Assembly: GCA_963576725.1 (NCBI GenBank)
Contig: OY755241.1
Location: 61,005,071-61,069,070, forward strand
Reading direction: 5' to 3'
From: Azorinus chamasolen
Taxonomy: Eukaryota > Mollusca > Bivalvia > Cardiida > Solecurtidae
Length of the DNA stretch: 64,000 nt
Both the position numbers and the translations under genes were made by a program. The notes beneath the pieces are model-generated. The model was not told the DNA's origin and did not search any database. It worked only from the letters and a program-made list of their open reading frames with translations. Below are positions 44,594 through 56,509 of the stretch, piece after piece (positions within the stretch are counted from its first letter, which is position 1; the number at the start of each line of letters is the position of its first letter).

Positions 44594-46724
44594 GCTTATC
44601 AGTTTTTAGCTCACCTGAGCCAAAGGCTCAAGGTGAGCTATTGTGACCGTCTGTACATAGACTTATATAGGGAAACCTTTAAAAATCTTTTTGTCTGAAA
44701 CCGCATAATCTAGAGCTAAGATATTCGGTATGAAGCATCACCTAATATACCACTACCAGGTGTGTTCAAATAATGACCGCTGGACCAAAAATGGTCTCAC
44801 CCTGGGGTTTTATGCTACTTAACATCAGAATCTGTAACAGTTAAAAGGTAATTTCCTCACAGTTATTTCCCTTGTCCCATCAACATAGCCATAAGGGACA
44901 AAGGGAGATAACTGCATTGGAGTTCTAGTATGCCAGAATAGTGATTCTATTTATAACTATTTATAATAAAATGTTGAAGCTGAATCAGTGTAGCTGTTTT
45001 AGAAGGCATAGAAACAAATCTATCAAATTCCATTAGCAAACAGCAGACCCTGATCCTATAGGAGCCACCTTATCTGGGTCTACTCTGTTGCATGATGCAT
45101 GAAAACAAGTTTATATGAGGGAAATTAACTTCAGATCCTAAACTGCAGTTCAAAGGTTATAGCAATGGGCAGTAAAATCTCTCCAGGTCAATGCATGACT
45201 CTTTGCTGTGATTACCTATGCAAACAGTTTGGACCCAGATGAGAGGCCGCATACTGCTTGTCATCTTAACCATATTTTTGCAAAAAAATGAAAGTATGTT
45301 TATGTTAAGAATTGAAGCAGATGACAATAACTTTTTGTTGCAGACGAAACATTAAAGGCATTATGAAAGGGATGTTGACCTATTAACCCCAGTGTGTAGT
45401 GTGAGTGATAGCTAGATGTTATCATGGTGTCTTCCAATGTCTCTCAAATTAGATGTGGGAGATATAGGAAATCCTTAGCTTAAAGATTAACACCTATTCA
45501 GCCAATCAAGGAAAATGATCATCATCTAGACTTTTGATCTGGGTCCAAACCCAACTGATGTAAGTCATGGTAATGTTTAAGAAAACTGAAAACATGATTA
45601 TGCAATGGCCCAACTGATATAAGTCATGGTAATTCTTAAGAAAACATGATTATGCATTTGCCCCCCTAACAATGATAGGTGTTAAAATTACTACTGTGGA
45701 TTAAGTCTTCTGCCCAAAAAAGCATCTTAAATATAACTTTTTTTTGTAAAATTTGATGACAACACATTAAAAAGTCCTAAAATGTCTGAATCTTGTATGA
45801 TATTAATGAAATAACTGAGTAAATATAACTTAATTATGACAGTAGACGTAACTCTTCTCAATATCAATTGTTAAATATACTAATGACCCGTTTAATTGAA
45901 TTATCATCAGATATTCACACCTAGAGCTAGAATTATTTCTAAACACCTATTAACCCTTTACCTGTTTGCTTTGACAAATATTGATCTGGGACTACTCTTG
46001 TTTGCTAATGCTTAAAAAATTGTTATTTCCATAAAGAGAAGTTTTAGCTTTGATAAAAACTGTAAAATCAAATCTATATCTTGTCAAATGTAAACAATGC
46101 AGACCCTGATCAGATAGCTTCTATAGCAGCCGTCTGATCTAGTCTACTCTTATTTTTAACGAGTCAAACACATTATTTCTCTGAAGAGAAGTTTTTGCTT
46201 TGACAAAAACTGTAGAATCAGATCTATATTGTGTCAAAAGAAACGGAGAAGACCCAGATCAGACAGCTTCCATAGGACTGGTCTGATCTGGGTCTACTCT
46301 GTTTGCTAATGCATAAAAACAGCTTTATATGAGGGAAAGTGTTAAACGATTTTTAAAGATATTTTGATTGGTCATTTCACACAAAAACTGGCATTATGTA
46401 CTGCCTAGCACTTTATTTGCCTATATACCTGGGTCAAGGTATAATTGCATAGCTTTATTGAAGTCATTTGAATTTCTCAAAGACCAGTTTTAGGCATTTT
46501 GAGCTAAGGCAAAAATGGCACAAGTTGTAAACAGTTTAGATCTTGGTCAACCAGTCACTTGGTATTAGATCTGAATGCAGTTCAAGTTTATTCAGCAGTG
46601 AAAGGGTGAAAGCAGTGCACTAAGCTTATTTCATCTGCTAGAAATGTTGTCCACTGAAAAATTAACATGTCAATATATTACTGTAACTCAGGTGAGCGAT
46701 ATAGGGCCAATGGCCCTCTTGTTT
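44594..46724 (+). mobile_element. AGCTCACC-type element nested in an older monomer array
   Basis: The 5' end TTTTTAGCTCACCTGAGCC has hairpin partner AAGGTGAGCTATTGTGACC. The 3' end is CTCAGGTGAGCGATATAGGGCC with hairpin GGGCCAATGGCCCTCTTGTTT. The outer monomer is split between CTTATCAGTTTTT and ATAGGTTAATCTTT, which are contiguous as TTTTTCATAGGAAAATC elsewhere. The insertion therefore went into a T-run. The interior is mostly unique sequence with palindromes at 45038-45090, 46093-46152 and 46242-46303. Confidence 0.75.
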
Positions 46725-47046
46725 ATAGGTTAATCTTTAAAAATCTTCTTTTCCGAAACTGAAAGGCATAGACCTTTGAAATTTAGTATGTAGTATCATC
46801 TAATGTTTTTCTACCAAGATTGTTCAAATTATGACCCCAGGACCAAAATTGCTCCGCCTCTAGCATCATCTAAAGTTCTTTGTTCTTTCATTTAGATTGT
46901 TCAACTTTTAACATCCATGCCTAAAATTATGGCCTTTGGTTTCATATTTGCCCCAATCTGACTTATTTTTACATAGAAATAGTGTATGCATAAGTCTATA
47001 GTAACCAGGTGAGCGATTTAGGGCCGTAAAACCCAACTCACTCACA
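46725..47046 (+). mobile_element. Right end of the outer element, fused to a (TCAC)n tail
   Basis: Monomer remnants lead to CCAGGTGAGCGATTTAGGGCCG, which switches without its second hairpin arm to TAAAACCCAACTCACTCAC, the tail of the SINE-like family. It is a chimeric junction. Confidence 0.55.
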
Positions 47047-47049
47047 ATA

Positions 47050-48330
47050 ATATATATACAATTCACAGACAACAGTGAACTCAAACTCTTCTGAGGATCA
47101 CGTTACACGTGGACTTGTAGTTTGTATATAGATGTGGTTATTGGAATCGAACTGCTGGGGATGCTGAAGGGGTTCACAGATTCAGGGGGGGGGGGGGTCA
47201 GTATATGACGCCACGCGGTGACACACTAATAACCTACGTATAGCATAAGAGGTTTTCTCCACACTCCTCCCCATTTTATTTACGTCCGTGGTCCATACTG
47301 GACGTCATTTTAGTCCTATCAGGGATCTGACTGGTTTGGGGGTTCATACTGAACACCACCGGTTCATACTGAACACCACCAACATAAACTGTAATGGATT
47401 GTTTTTTGTCTTGCGCATGTTCACTAGAATATTGAACACGTTGCCGTAAAGAGACCGACTGCTATATGGCGTTCCGAACGCCATAAAAAAGGTTAACATT
47501 GGTATTGTGAACAAAAATGTAAACTACCACCATATGACTTGTAAACCCTTCCACATACACATTCAGAGACAAAATCTTTAATCATGAATTTTATTTAGAT
47601 TGTTGTAAGAGCAAAAGGACAAAGGAATTTAGGCCTTGGTAGAAACTAGAATTATGTAAGCGATCAGAGCAGAGCCTGATCAGACTGCTCCAACAGGAAC
47701 CATCTGATCTGGGTCTTCTGTTTGCAAACCAAGAAAGGTGCATTTATGGAATAAGGTTTAAGGTTTAAACACAAGATATGAAACCCTCTTTAAACATAAA
47801 TCTACTAGCTGATCTCTACGAGCTGTCTTATCTTTATCTGCTTCACTAGAAAACTGTTTTAGATAGTAGGGGGAAAAGTGAACATATGCTGATATCTTTA
47901 ACAAGTAAATACTGCTAAAAGCAATTTTCTCAAAAAGAACAATGGAGAACCTTACACGTCTGATAGAGAATGACTTTAATAATTGAATGTTATGGGCAAA
48001 ATTCATGTACAGAGTATTTTAACCATTTCCCTCATATAAATGTGTTTTCATGTGTTTGCAAACAGAGTAGACCTAGATCAGATGCCTTCTATAAGAGGCA
48101 CCTGGTCTAGGTCTGCTGTTTGCTAATGGAATCTAAAATGGCTATAATGTTCCATCTTCCAAAATTCATTATATTTTTTTTTGTTCATGACTATTCAGTA
48201 GGTATTGAAATTAGGACTAAATATGGAACAGGGAAAGGGTTAATTAATAGATCAGTAACTCACTGATAGATTCTCACGTTCTGCTCGCCTTGCAGTTGCA
48301 TATTTTGCATTGACTGCATCATTAAAAGCT
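47050..48330. other. Gene-free stretch with palindromes and a 20-bp doublet
   Basis: GGTTCATACTGAACACCACC is repeated in tandem near 47340-47380. Palindromic hairpins lie at 47665-47722 and 48058-48122. A G-run is at 47186-47198. No coding feature is supported. Confidence 0.45.
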
Positions 48331-48333
48331 CTT

Positions 48334-48615
48334 TCAGTCATGCAAGCTCAAAGTCCGCAAAATATATAGTATTATCGCTGAAAGTGCATTTGGTGGCAGC
48401 GGCAGTGACTCTGATGTAGTTGTTTTGTTGTGAGCACTTTTTGACCCAAGTGCACAGGACTTTGCAAGGGCCTCTCTAGAAAAGAGTACATCGAGAAAAT
48501 TAATGACCAGTTTTCTAGGTCGACCACAAGCACGATGTTTAGCCTGTGACACTTGGGCAGAGGTTAAATAAACTTCATGCTCCGGGACCAGACGGACCTT
48601 TGGAACTCCATTAGT
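48334..48615 (-). CDS. Probable terminal exon encoding a BEN domain
   Basis: A TTGTTCTTTTACAG acceptor (minus strand) is followed by 93 codons and TGA at 48334. After a short lead-in, the peptide shows FLDVLFSREALAKSCALG followed by a spacer and LPPNALSAIILYI. This matches the BEN pattern: a helix ending in LFSRE.LA.S...G, then L.P..L..I..YV. BEN domains bind DNA or mediate contacts in chromatin factors and are also found in mobile-element proteins. The exon enters in phase 0. The candidate exon at 52329-52567 ends in phase 2, so at least one more exon would be needed to join them. It is intact. Confidence 0.55.
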   Translation of the reverse strand, partial: TNGVPKVRLVPEHEVYLTSAQVSQAKHRACGRPRKLVINFLDVLFSREALAKSCALGSKSAHNKTTTSESLPLPPNALSAIILYILRTLSLHD

Positions 48616-49038
48616 CTGTAAAAGAACAAATTAAATCCCACCATTATTATGCAAGTAACAATTTAGCATGAGCTTCTTTTTTGTTTATGGAGGGCTTCAA
48701 GTGATACCATAAGTCTCTACTTACATTTTTTTAAAAAAAAAAAACGCTAAAAATAACAAATCATTTGTTTATATGCTGAAAAGGATTACTTCGCAAGCAA
48801 ACATAAATACCAAAGAAAAAAAAACTTTACTATGTTTGATATCAAAGACCCGATATTATACTGCTATGTATTAGCATTTCTTTGGGTTGAGGGTATTTTT
48901 TCGTTAACTGTTCTACATAAGCCAAAAATATTTTGTTGTAAAACAAAAATTAATTATCAATGAAAACATTTTATTTTGTATCACAGGGCATTCATTTATA
49001 GATAAAAGTTCAAATTGATAATCTTCATAATACTGATT

Positions 49039-50129
49039 AAAAGTTATTTTTGAACTAACACGGTATAAAAAGTCTGAAACAAGCTCGCTTGAATTCAGTT
49101 CTTTTTTAAATGAAATAATTTCAAGATTTGAAGATTATGAACAAGTTTATACTGATGGTTCAAAAGATGATGAGAGAGTCGCAGCTGCCTTTGTGGCTGA
49201 TGACACAGAGACAAAATTTCGGCTTCCTGATAATGCCTCCATATTTTCAGCAGAGATCAAAGCTATTGATTTAGCTCTTGATTATATTGCTGGAAAATTA
49301 TATAGTAAACATATAATCTTTTCGGATTCTCTTTCTGTTTTACAATCACTGAGTAAATGTTCTACAAAAAATGTTCTTATTAAAAAACTTGTTTTAAAAT
49401 ACCATGAAATGTCTAATTCAAAAGATGTAATATTTTGTTGGATACCTAGTCATTGTGGAATACAGGGCAACGAGAGGGCGGACCTTGCAGCGAAGTCTGC
49501 CCTTGAATCGCCTGAATCTGATATGAGATTACCGTATTCGGATTTCAAACCACAAATTACTAGACATATTCTATATAAATGGCAGGAGTCTTGGAATGAG
49601 GAAATTCATAACAAGCTCCATGCTGTGAAACCTATTTTAGGTGAACATTTTTGTTCATGCTTGCCAATTCGGCGTGATGAGGTCGTATTGGCGAGAATAA
49701 GAATTGGACATTCTTTTTTAACTCATTCATTTTTACTGAAAGGTGAAGTTCAACCTGAATGTTTATTTTGTTTTGAGCCTTATACAATTCAGCACATTCT
49801 CATTGAATGTGCTGATTTAATCTTAATCAGAGATAGGTTCTTTCAAGCAGATTCCCTGAGGGAACTGTTTGAGCTGGTAGAAATACCAAAAATATTTGAT
49901 TTTTTAAAAGCCATTAATATATATTCTAAAATTTAAAAGGTATATTTTTAGAATGTCGATTATGTTTTGTCCTTATTTTATTTACAATCCTGTTGATCGG
50001 GACTGACATTTACATAATCTAGTGAGATTGTCTTTATTTGATTTCATCATATAGTTTTATTTACATTATTTATTCGGCTCTATATGACCATCAGTGTCGA
50101 TGGGCCGTAAAACACTATTCATTCATTCA
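49039..50129 (+). mobile_element. LINE copy with longest intact RNase H reading frame
   Basis: Flanked by the 15-bp duplication TTCATAATACTGATT (49024-49038 and 50130-50144). From the 5' truncation at 49040 the frame is open for 298 codons to TAA at 49934. It includes VYTDGSKDD (Asp), SAEIKAI (Glu), FSDSLSVLQ (Asp) and SHCGIQGNERAD (His, Asp), then the LARIRIGHSFLTHSF and CLFC..TIQHILIEC knuckle. The 3' UTR and (ATTC)n tail follow. It has no start or upstream RT, so it is a dead-on-arrival copy, but it is the best reference for the family. Confidence 0.92.
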
Positions 50130-50149
50130 TTCATAATACTGATTGGACA

Positions 50150-51270
50150 TAACAAATACCAAGTTTGATTTACAAAGTTATATGATTTACTGAAAATATC
50201 TGTTTATTGTAGCGACTGTCAGTCTAAAGAACTGAAACCTCTTTACATATAATTTACTTTGTGAGGTTTATGCAACCATTTTGTAATTATTAGCTGTACA
50301 ACGAAATATGAATCTGATTTGAAATATAACGGCATCAAGTACCAAATGATTTGTAATAACTACCCTGAACTGAACTTACGGAGTGAAACCTAACTCACTC
50401 ACTCACTCACCGATTTTATTGTGAAATAATTAATGAAAATGTCTTTTAAGGCATTTCTCAAATAGATGAGAAATCTCCTTACTGTATGAGACTGCTCCCA
50501 GGGTGCTAAGCTCTCCATTTATGAATTATTTATAGCTGGTCCCTCTGTTGTAGGGGTTGCCAGAATTGTCATTTCTTCACACTGGATTGGGTAAACAGAA
50601 TATCAATAACAACAAAATGAACTATAAGCGACATGAAATCGGGCAGCCCAAACTGGAACAGTAAAAGTACAAAACTGAGTCATGCAGGAAACACCACATA
50701 CAGAACAAACACTCACCCGAACAGCAACACAATGAAACAGCAAATGTACATAACTAGAAAAAACACGAGACACACAAAGACGAAACAAACATACAATAGG
50801 AGAAAGATGGAATTACCGCCTTGGAACGGTCAGTGACAAAAGTCACTGGGGGTTTAACCTGTTTATGGGCTCCCAACCTCACTCTTATTCCATCCCCACC
50901 CTTTAAGACAAACGGTGTAAATAAACGTATCCCCTCTCCGACTAATCTACAACAACCGCGACGGCAAATACAATGGTAAAGTGCATGTATAACCAAAAAA
51001 AACTTTAATTGAACATGCTGTATCCACCTATCGCTAGTGTACTCAATGATTGAGCTGCAAACAGAGTAACTGTAGAAAAGTAATAAAGGGTACGACAAAA
51101 ATGAAATGGTACAGATATCCGACGTTCTCCTTCCATTTCTGGATTTAAGAGGTCGCCTTCATAGAGTACTAAACCTTTCTTGTCGGCGTACATGCAAAGA
51201 GGCCAGCATGATTGCCAACTGTAAAAGGGTTCACAACCAATTATGCAGTATGTTGTAGTACTACAGGATC
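50150..51270. other. Spacer of duplication unit 1, unrecognised
   Basis: A degenerate (ACTC)n-tail scrap lies at 50385-50410. ORFs on both strands at 50603-51193 have no recognisable motif, and the hydrophobic 114-codon minus ORF has no ATG-supported signal or family resemblance. The same sequence recurs at 53702-54822. Confidence 0.4.
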
Positions 51271-51275
51271 ATATC

Positions 51276-52008
51276 CCTTTTTAGCTCACCTGGCACAAAG
51301 TGCCAAGGTGAGCTATTGGGATGATCCTATGTCCGGCGTCGTGCGTATGTGCGTACGTGCGGGCGTCAACAATTTACTTAAACATCTAATTTAAGAACTA
51401 AAAGGAAGGCAGGTCGGTGGTTTTGATCCCATGCACTGCTTTGCAGCGCATGAGATTAGCCAAAATCATCTTCCTGATGTCATCCCTCATCATCATGTCA
51501 TCTCATCATTCATCGGCGCTATATGACCTATTCTGTGTCGCAGTGCCGTAAAACCCAACTCACTCACTCACTCCATCGGCGCTATATGACCTATTCTGTG
51601 TCGCAGTGCCGTAAAACCCAACTCACTCACTCACTCACTCACTTAAACATCTTCTCTGGAACTACAAAGCCAAGAGCTTTGATATTTGGTATGTAGTATG
51701 ATGTAATGGTCCTCTACAAAGATTGTTCAAATTATGTCCCCCGGGCCAAAAATGGCCTTACCGTTTCAGAGAAGATTTTTAAAGATTTTTCTATGAAAAA
51801 CTGATAAGCCCTGGGGCGTGGCCATTTTTGGTGGGGGTCATAATTTGAACACTCTTTGTAGAGGACCATTAGATGATGCTACATACCAAATATCAAAGAT
51901 CTAGGCCTTATGGTTTCAGGGAAGATGTTTAAGTAAATTGTTGACGACGCACAAACGGACGACGGACACTGCCCCCTCACAATACCTGACCAGGTGAGCT
52001 AAAAAAAG
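51276..52008. mobile_element. Foldback element built from two inverted AGCTCACC-type ends (copy 1; copy 2 at 54828-55560)
   Basis: The left end reads TTTTTAGCTCACCTGGCAC with GTGCGGGCGTCAACAATTTAC. The right end is its inverse: GTAAATTGTTGACGACGC, then ACCAGGTGAGCTAAAAAAAG. Both arms also contain inverted monomer pieces (CTTTGATATTTGGTATGTAG versus CTACATACCAAATATCAAAG). SINE-like tails (51413-51640) lie in the left arm. It has a 5'-type end at both sides and no GGGCC hairpin. Confidence 0.75.
51413..51642 (+). mobile_element. SINE-like element and extra tail copy, (TCAC)n
   Basis: A full copy of the element seen at 39363 runs to CTCACTCACTC at 51574. A second 65-bp tail (ATCGGCGCTATATGACC..TCACTCACTC) is then repeated in tandem. 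The repeat recurs at 54965-55194 in the second duplication unit. Confidence 0.65.
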
Positions 52009-52328
52009 AGAAAATAAATGGCCATAGCTCCAAATCTTATAATAAAGAGTTACTGTTCATGTGTAGGGACCTTCCCTAATGAGATCTACTAACCTATGAA
52101 GTTTCATGTTATTTCTTCTACTTTTCGAGTAATGAGCTACATGAAAGGTTTTGCACGCTGTTGACAATAACGACAACGCCTACGTGATCACAATACATTT
52201 TGTAGCTTGACTTCTTTTCAAAACAGACGAGCTATAAATAGTAATAAAAATAAACAGGTAAAGGGCTATTAAAACATTTGGGGTTAAGAACATTTGGTAC
52301 TCGTTCTTGTTTAAACACTTTATATTAC

Positions 52329-52567
52329 CTGTACAAGTCTCCCTCTAATGGAGTTCTTCTGTTTTGGGGGGAAGCCAGGGCTGTAGAAATTGGCACCATT
52401 GAGGCAGGAGGTGGGCAAATAATCTGCCGACCTCTATCTTCGTGGCTTTCAGGAATCTCCACTGTCAAAGGTGACCAGAAGGCCACTTTTGACTGGTAGG
52501 TTATTACAATGGTCCTCCCTTCATCTGCTCTGTTGATGAAGTTCCTTGCTCTTACGAATTTGTCCAT
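52329..52567 (-). CDS. Candidate internal exon, copy 1
   Basis: Minus strand: the pyrimidine-rich acceptor TTTTTTCATTCTTCAG is followed by 239 bp open in only one frame and a donor CAG|GTAATA. It enters in phase 0 and leaves in phase 2. The peptide includes MDKFVRARNFINRADEG, RTIVITYQSKVAFW and a Pro-rich tail. I do not recognise a domain. It could belong with the BEN exon at 48334 (same strand, downstream), although phases require another exon between them. It is one of two identical copies. Confidence 0.45.
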
Positions 52568-52957
52568 CTGAAGAATGAAAAAATGTGATTATACTACAAT
52601 ATGCTAATATGAGAAAACACTATTCTGCAAAGCAGGCCATGAAAGAAGTGAGAGTTGGGTTTAACCTCCAACCAACAGTATTTCAGCTATTTGCAGACGG
52701 CACCCGCTCGAGACAACTGCAGTGATATTTTTACCTGCTAGTCCCGAGACCTGTACTCACTAAAATCTCTGGGGATGCAAAGTTTCAAATTATATGAGTC
52801 CTAATTAATGCATTGAAAATGAATTCTAACAAAATTTAATTTAAGTTTTATGATTATCTTGATTATAATTAATACCCGTTTTTTATCAGCTATTAGTACT
52901 AGCTTTTGACTGGGTGCTTTAATGCATTCTCATAGAATATTTGGACTCGTTCTCGTT

Positions 52958-53681
52958 GAAATGTCTAATTCAAAAGATGTGATATTTTGTTGGATACCTA
53001 GTCATTGTGGAATACAGGGCAACGAGAAGGCGGACCTTGCAGCGAAGTCTGCCCTTGGATCGCCTGAATCTGATATGAGAATACCGTATTCGGATTTCAA
53101 ACCACAAATTACTAGACATATTCTATATAAATGGCAGGAGTCTTGGAATGAGGAAACTCATAACAAACTCCATGTTGTTAAACCTATTTTAGGTGATCAT
53201 TTTTGTTCATGCTTGCCAATTCGGCGTGATGAGGTCGTATTGGCCAGAATAAGAATTGGACATTCTTTTTTAACTCATTCATTTTTACTGAAAGGTGAAG
53301 TTCAACCTGAATGTTTATTTTGTTTTGAGCCTTATACAATTCAGCACATTCTCATTGAATGTCCTGATTTAATCTTAATCAGAGATAGGTTCTTTCAAGC
53401 AGATTCCCTGAGGGAACTGTTTGAGCTGGTAGAAATACCAAAAATATTTGATTTTTTAAAAGCCATTAATATATATTCTAAAATTTAAAAGGTATATTTT
53501 TAGAATGTCGATTATGTTTTGTCCTTATTTTATTTACAATCCTGTTGATCGGGACTGACATTTACATAATCTAGTGAGATTGTCTTTATTTGATTTCATC
53601 ATATAGTTTTATTTACATTATTTATTCGGCTCTATATGACCATCAGTGTCGATGGGCCGTAAAACACTATTCATTCATTCA
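52958..53681 (+). mobile_element. Hybrid LINE copy created at the duplication junction
   Basis: The 5' part shares variants with the LINE at 56510 (GNEKADL, ALGSPESDMRIPY, and cct rather than gct near 53359). The 3' UTR and flank (TTCATAATACTGATTGG) are those of the LINE at 49039. Its left flank (GACTCGTTCTCGTTG) does not match its right flank, so it has no target-site duplication. The switch lies between about 53360 and 53531. Confidence 0.85.
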
Positions 53682-53701
53682 TTCATAATACTGATTGGAC
53701 A

Positions 53702-54822
53702 TAACAAATACCAAGTTTGATTTACAAAGTTATATGATTTACTGAAAATATCTGTTTATTGTAGCGACTGTCAGTCTAAAGAACTGAAACCTCTTTACAT
53801 ATAATTTACTTTGTGAGGTTTATGCAACCATTTTGTAATTATTAGCTGTACAACGAAATATGAATCTGATTTGAAATATAACGGCATCAAGTACCAAATG
53901 ATTTGTAATAACTACCCTGAACTGAACTTACGGAGTGAAACCTAACTCACTCACTCACTCACCGATTTTATTGTGAAATAATTAATGAAAATGTCTTTTA
54001 AGGCATTTCTCAAATAGATGAGAAATCTCCTTACTGTATGAGACTGCTCCCAGGGTGCTAAGCTCTCCATTTATGAATTATTTATAGCTGGTCCCTCTGT
54101 TGTAGGGGTTGCCAGAATTGTCATTTCTTCACACTGGATTGGGTAAACAGAATATCAATAACAACAAAATGAACTATAAGCGACATGAAATCGGGCAGCC
54201 CAAACTGGAACAGTAAAAGTACAAAACTGAGTCATGCAGGAAACACCACATACAGAACAAACACTCACCCGAACAGCAACACAATGAAACAGCAAATGTA
54301 CATAACTAGAAAAAACACGAGACACACAAAGACGAAACAAACATACAATAGGAGAAAGATGGAATTACCGCCTTGGAACGGTCAGTGACAAAAGTCACTG
54401 GGGGTTTAACCTGTTTATGGGCTCCCAACCTCACTCTTATTCCATCCCCACCCTTTAAGACAAACGGTGTAAATAAACGTATCCCCTCTCCGACTAATCT
54501 ACAACAACCGCGACGGCAAATACAATGGTAAAGTGCATGTATAACCAAAAAAAACTTTAATTGAACATGCTGTATCCACCTATCGCTAGTGTACTCAATG
54601 ATTGAGCTGCAAACAGAGTAACTGTAGAAAAGTAATAAAGGGTACGACAAAAATGAAATGGTACAGATATCCGACGTTCTCCTTCCATTTCTGGATTTAA
54701 GAGGTCGCCTTCATAGAGTACTAAACCTTTCTTGTCGGCGTACATGCAAAGAGGCCAGCATGATTGCCAACTGTAAAAGGGTTCACAACCAATTATGCAG
54801 TATGTTGTAGTACTACAGGATC
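53702..54822. other. Spacer of duplication unit 2, unrecognised
   Basis: Same content as 50150-51270 at an offset of 3552. No gene is supported. Confidence 0.4.
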
Positions 54823-54827
54823 ATATC

Positions 54828-55560
54828 CCTTTTTAGCTCACCTGGCACAAAGTGCCAAGGTGAGCTATTGGGATGATCCTATGTCCGGCGTCGTGCGTAT
54901 GTGCGTACGTGCGGGCGTCAACAATTTACTTAAACATCTAATTTAAGAACTAAAAGGAAGGCAGGTCGGTGGTTTTGATCCCATGCACTGCTTTGCAGCG
55001 CATGAGATTAGCCAAAATCATCTTCCTGATGTCATCCCTCATCATCATGTCATCTCATCATTCATCGGCGCTATATGACCTATTCTGTGTCGCAGTGCCG
55101 TAAAACCCAACTCACTCACTCACTCCATCGGCGCTATATGACCTATTCTGTGTCGCAGTGCCGTAAAACCCAACTCACTCACTCACTCACTCACTTAAAC
55201 ATCTTCTCTGGAACTACAAAGCCAAGAGCTTTGATATTTGGTATGTAGTATGATGTAATGGTCCTCTACAAAGATTGTTCAAATTATGTCCCCCGGGCCA
55301 AAAATGGCCTTACCGTTTCAGAGAAGATTTTTAAAGATTTTTCTATGAAAAACTGATAAGCCCTGGGGCGTGGCCATTTTTGGTGGGGGTCATAATTTGA
55401 ACACTCTTTGTAGAGGACCATTAGATGATGCTACATACCAAATATCAAAGATCTAGGCCTTATGGTTTCAGGGAAGATGTTTAAGTAAATTGTTGACGAC
55501 GCACAAACGGACGACGGACACTGCCCCCTCACAATACCTGACCAGGTGAGCTAAAAAAAG
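54828..55560. mobile_element. Foldback element, copy 2
   Basis: Same content as 51276-52008, offset 3552, including the SINE-like tails. Confidence 0.75.
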
Positions 55561-55880
55561 AGAAAATAAATGGCCATAGCTCCAAATCTTATAATAAAGA
55601 GTTACTGTTCATGTGTAGGGACCTTCCCTAATGAGATCTACTAACCTATGAAGTTTCATGTTATTTCTTCTACTTTTCGAGTAATGAGCTACATGAAAGG
55701 TTTTGCACGCTGTTGACAATAACGACAACGCCTACGTGATCACAATACATTTTGTAGCTTGACTTCTTTTCAAAACAGACGAGCTATAAATAGTAATAAA
55801 AATAAACAGGTAAAGGGCTATTAAAACATTTGGGGTTAAGAACATTTGGTACTCGTTCTTGTTTAAACACTTTATATTAC

Positions 55881-56119
55881 CTGTACAAGTCTCCCTCTAA
55901 TGGAGTTCTTCTGTTTTGGGGGGAAGCCAGGGCTGTAGAAATTGGCACCATTGAGGCAGGAGGTGGGCAAATAATCTGCCGACCTCTATCTTCGTGGCTT
56001 TCAGGAATCTCCACTGTCAAAGGTGACCAGAAGGCCACTTTTGACTGGTAGGTTATTACAATGGTCCTCCCTTCATCTGCTCTGTTGATGAAGTTCCTTG
56101 CTCTTACGAATTTGTCCAT
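55881..56119 (-). CDS. Candidate internal exon, copy 2
   Basis: Identical to 52329-52567 with the same acceptor and donor. If both are real and spliced, the transcript would contain the segment twice. The 239-bp length is not a multiple of three, and donor phase 2 does not match acceptor phase 0, so splicing both in series would shift the frame. One copy is therefore probably skipped, or one is an assembly artefact. Confidence 0.4.
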
Positions 56120-56509
56120 CTGAAGAATGAAAAAATGTGATTATACTACAATATGCTAATATGAGAAAACACTATTCTGCAAAGCAGGCCATGAAAGAAG
56201 TGAGAGTTGGGTTTAACCTCCAACCAACAGTATTTCAGCTATTTGCAGACGGCACCCGCTCGAGACAACTGCAGTGATATTTTTACCTGCTAGTCCCGAG
56301 ACCTGTACTCACTAAAATCTCTGGGGATGCAAAGTTTCAAATTATATGAGTCCTAATTAATGCATTGAAAATGAATTCTAACAAAATTTAATTTAAGTTT
56401 TATGATTATCTTGATTATAATTAATACCCGTTTTTTATCAGCTATTAGTACTAGCTTTTGACTGGGTGCTTTAATGCATTCTCATAGAATATTTGGACTC
56501 GTTCTCGTT

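Noticed and set aside
50754..51098. 114-codon hydrophobic minus ORF (also 54306-54650)
   Set aside because: It is duplicated only because the segment is duplicated; no family resemblance and no supported start or splice context.
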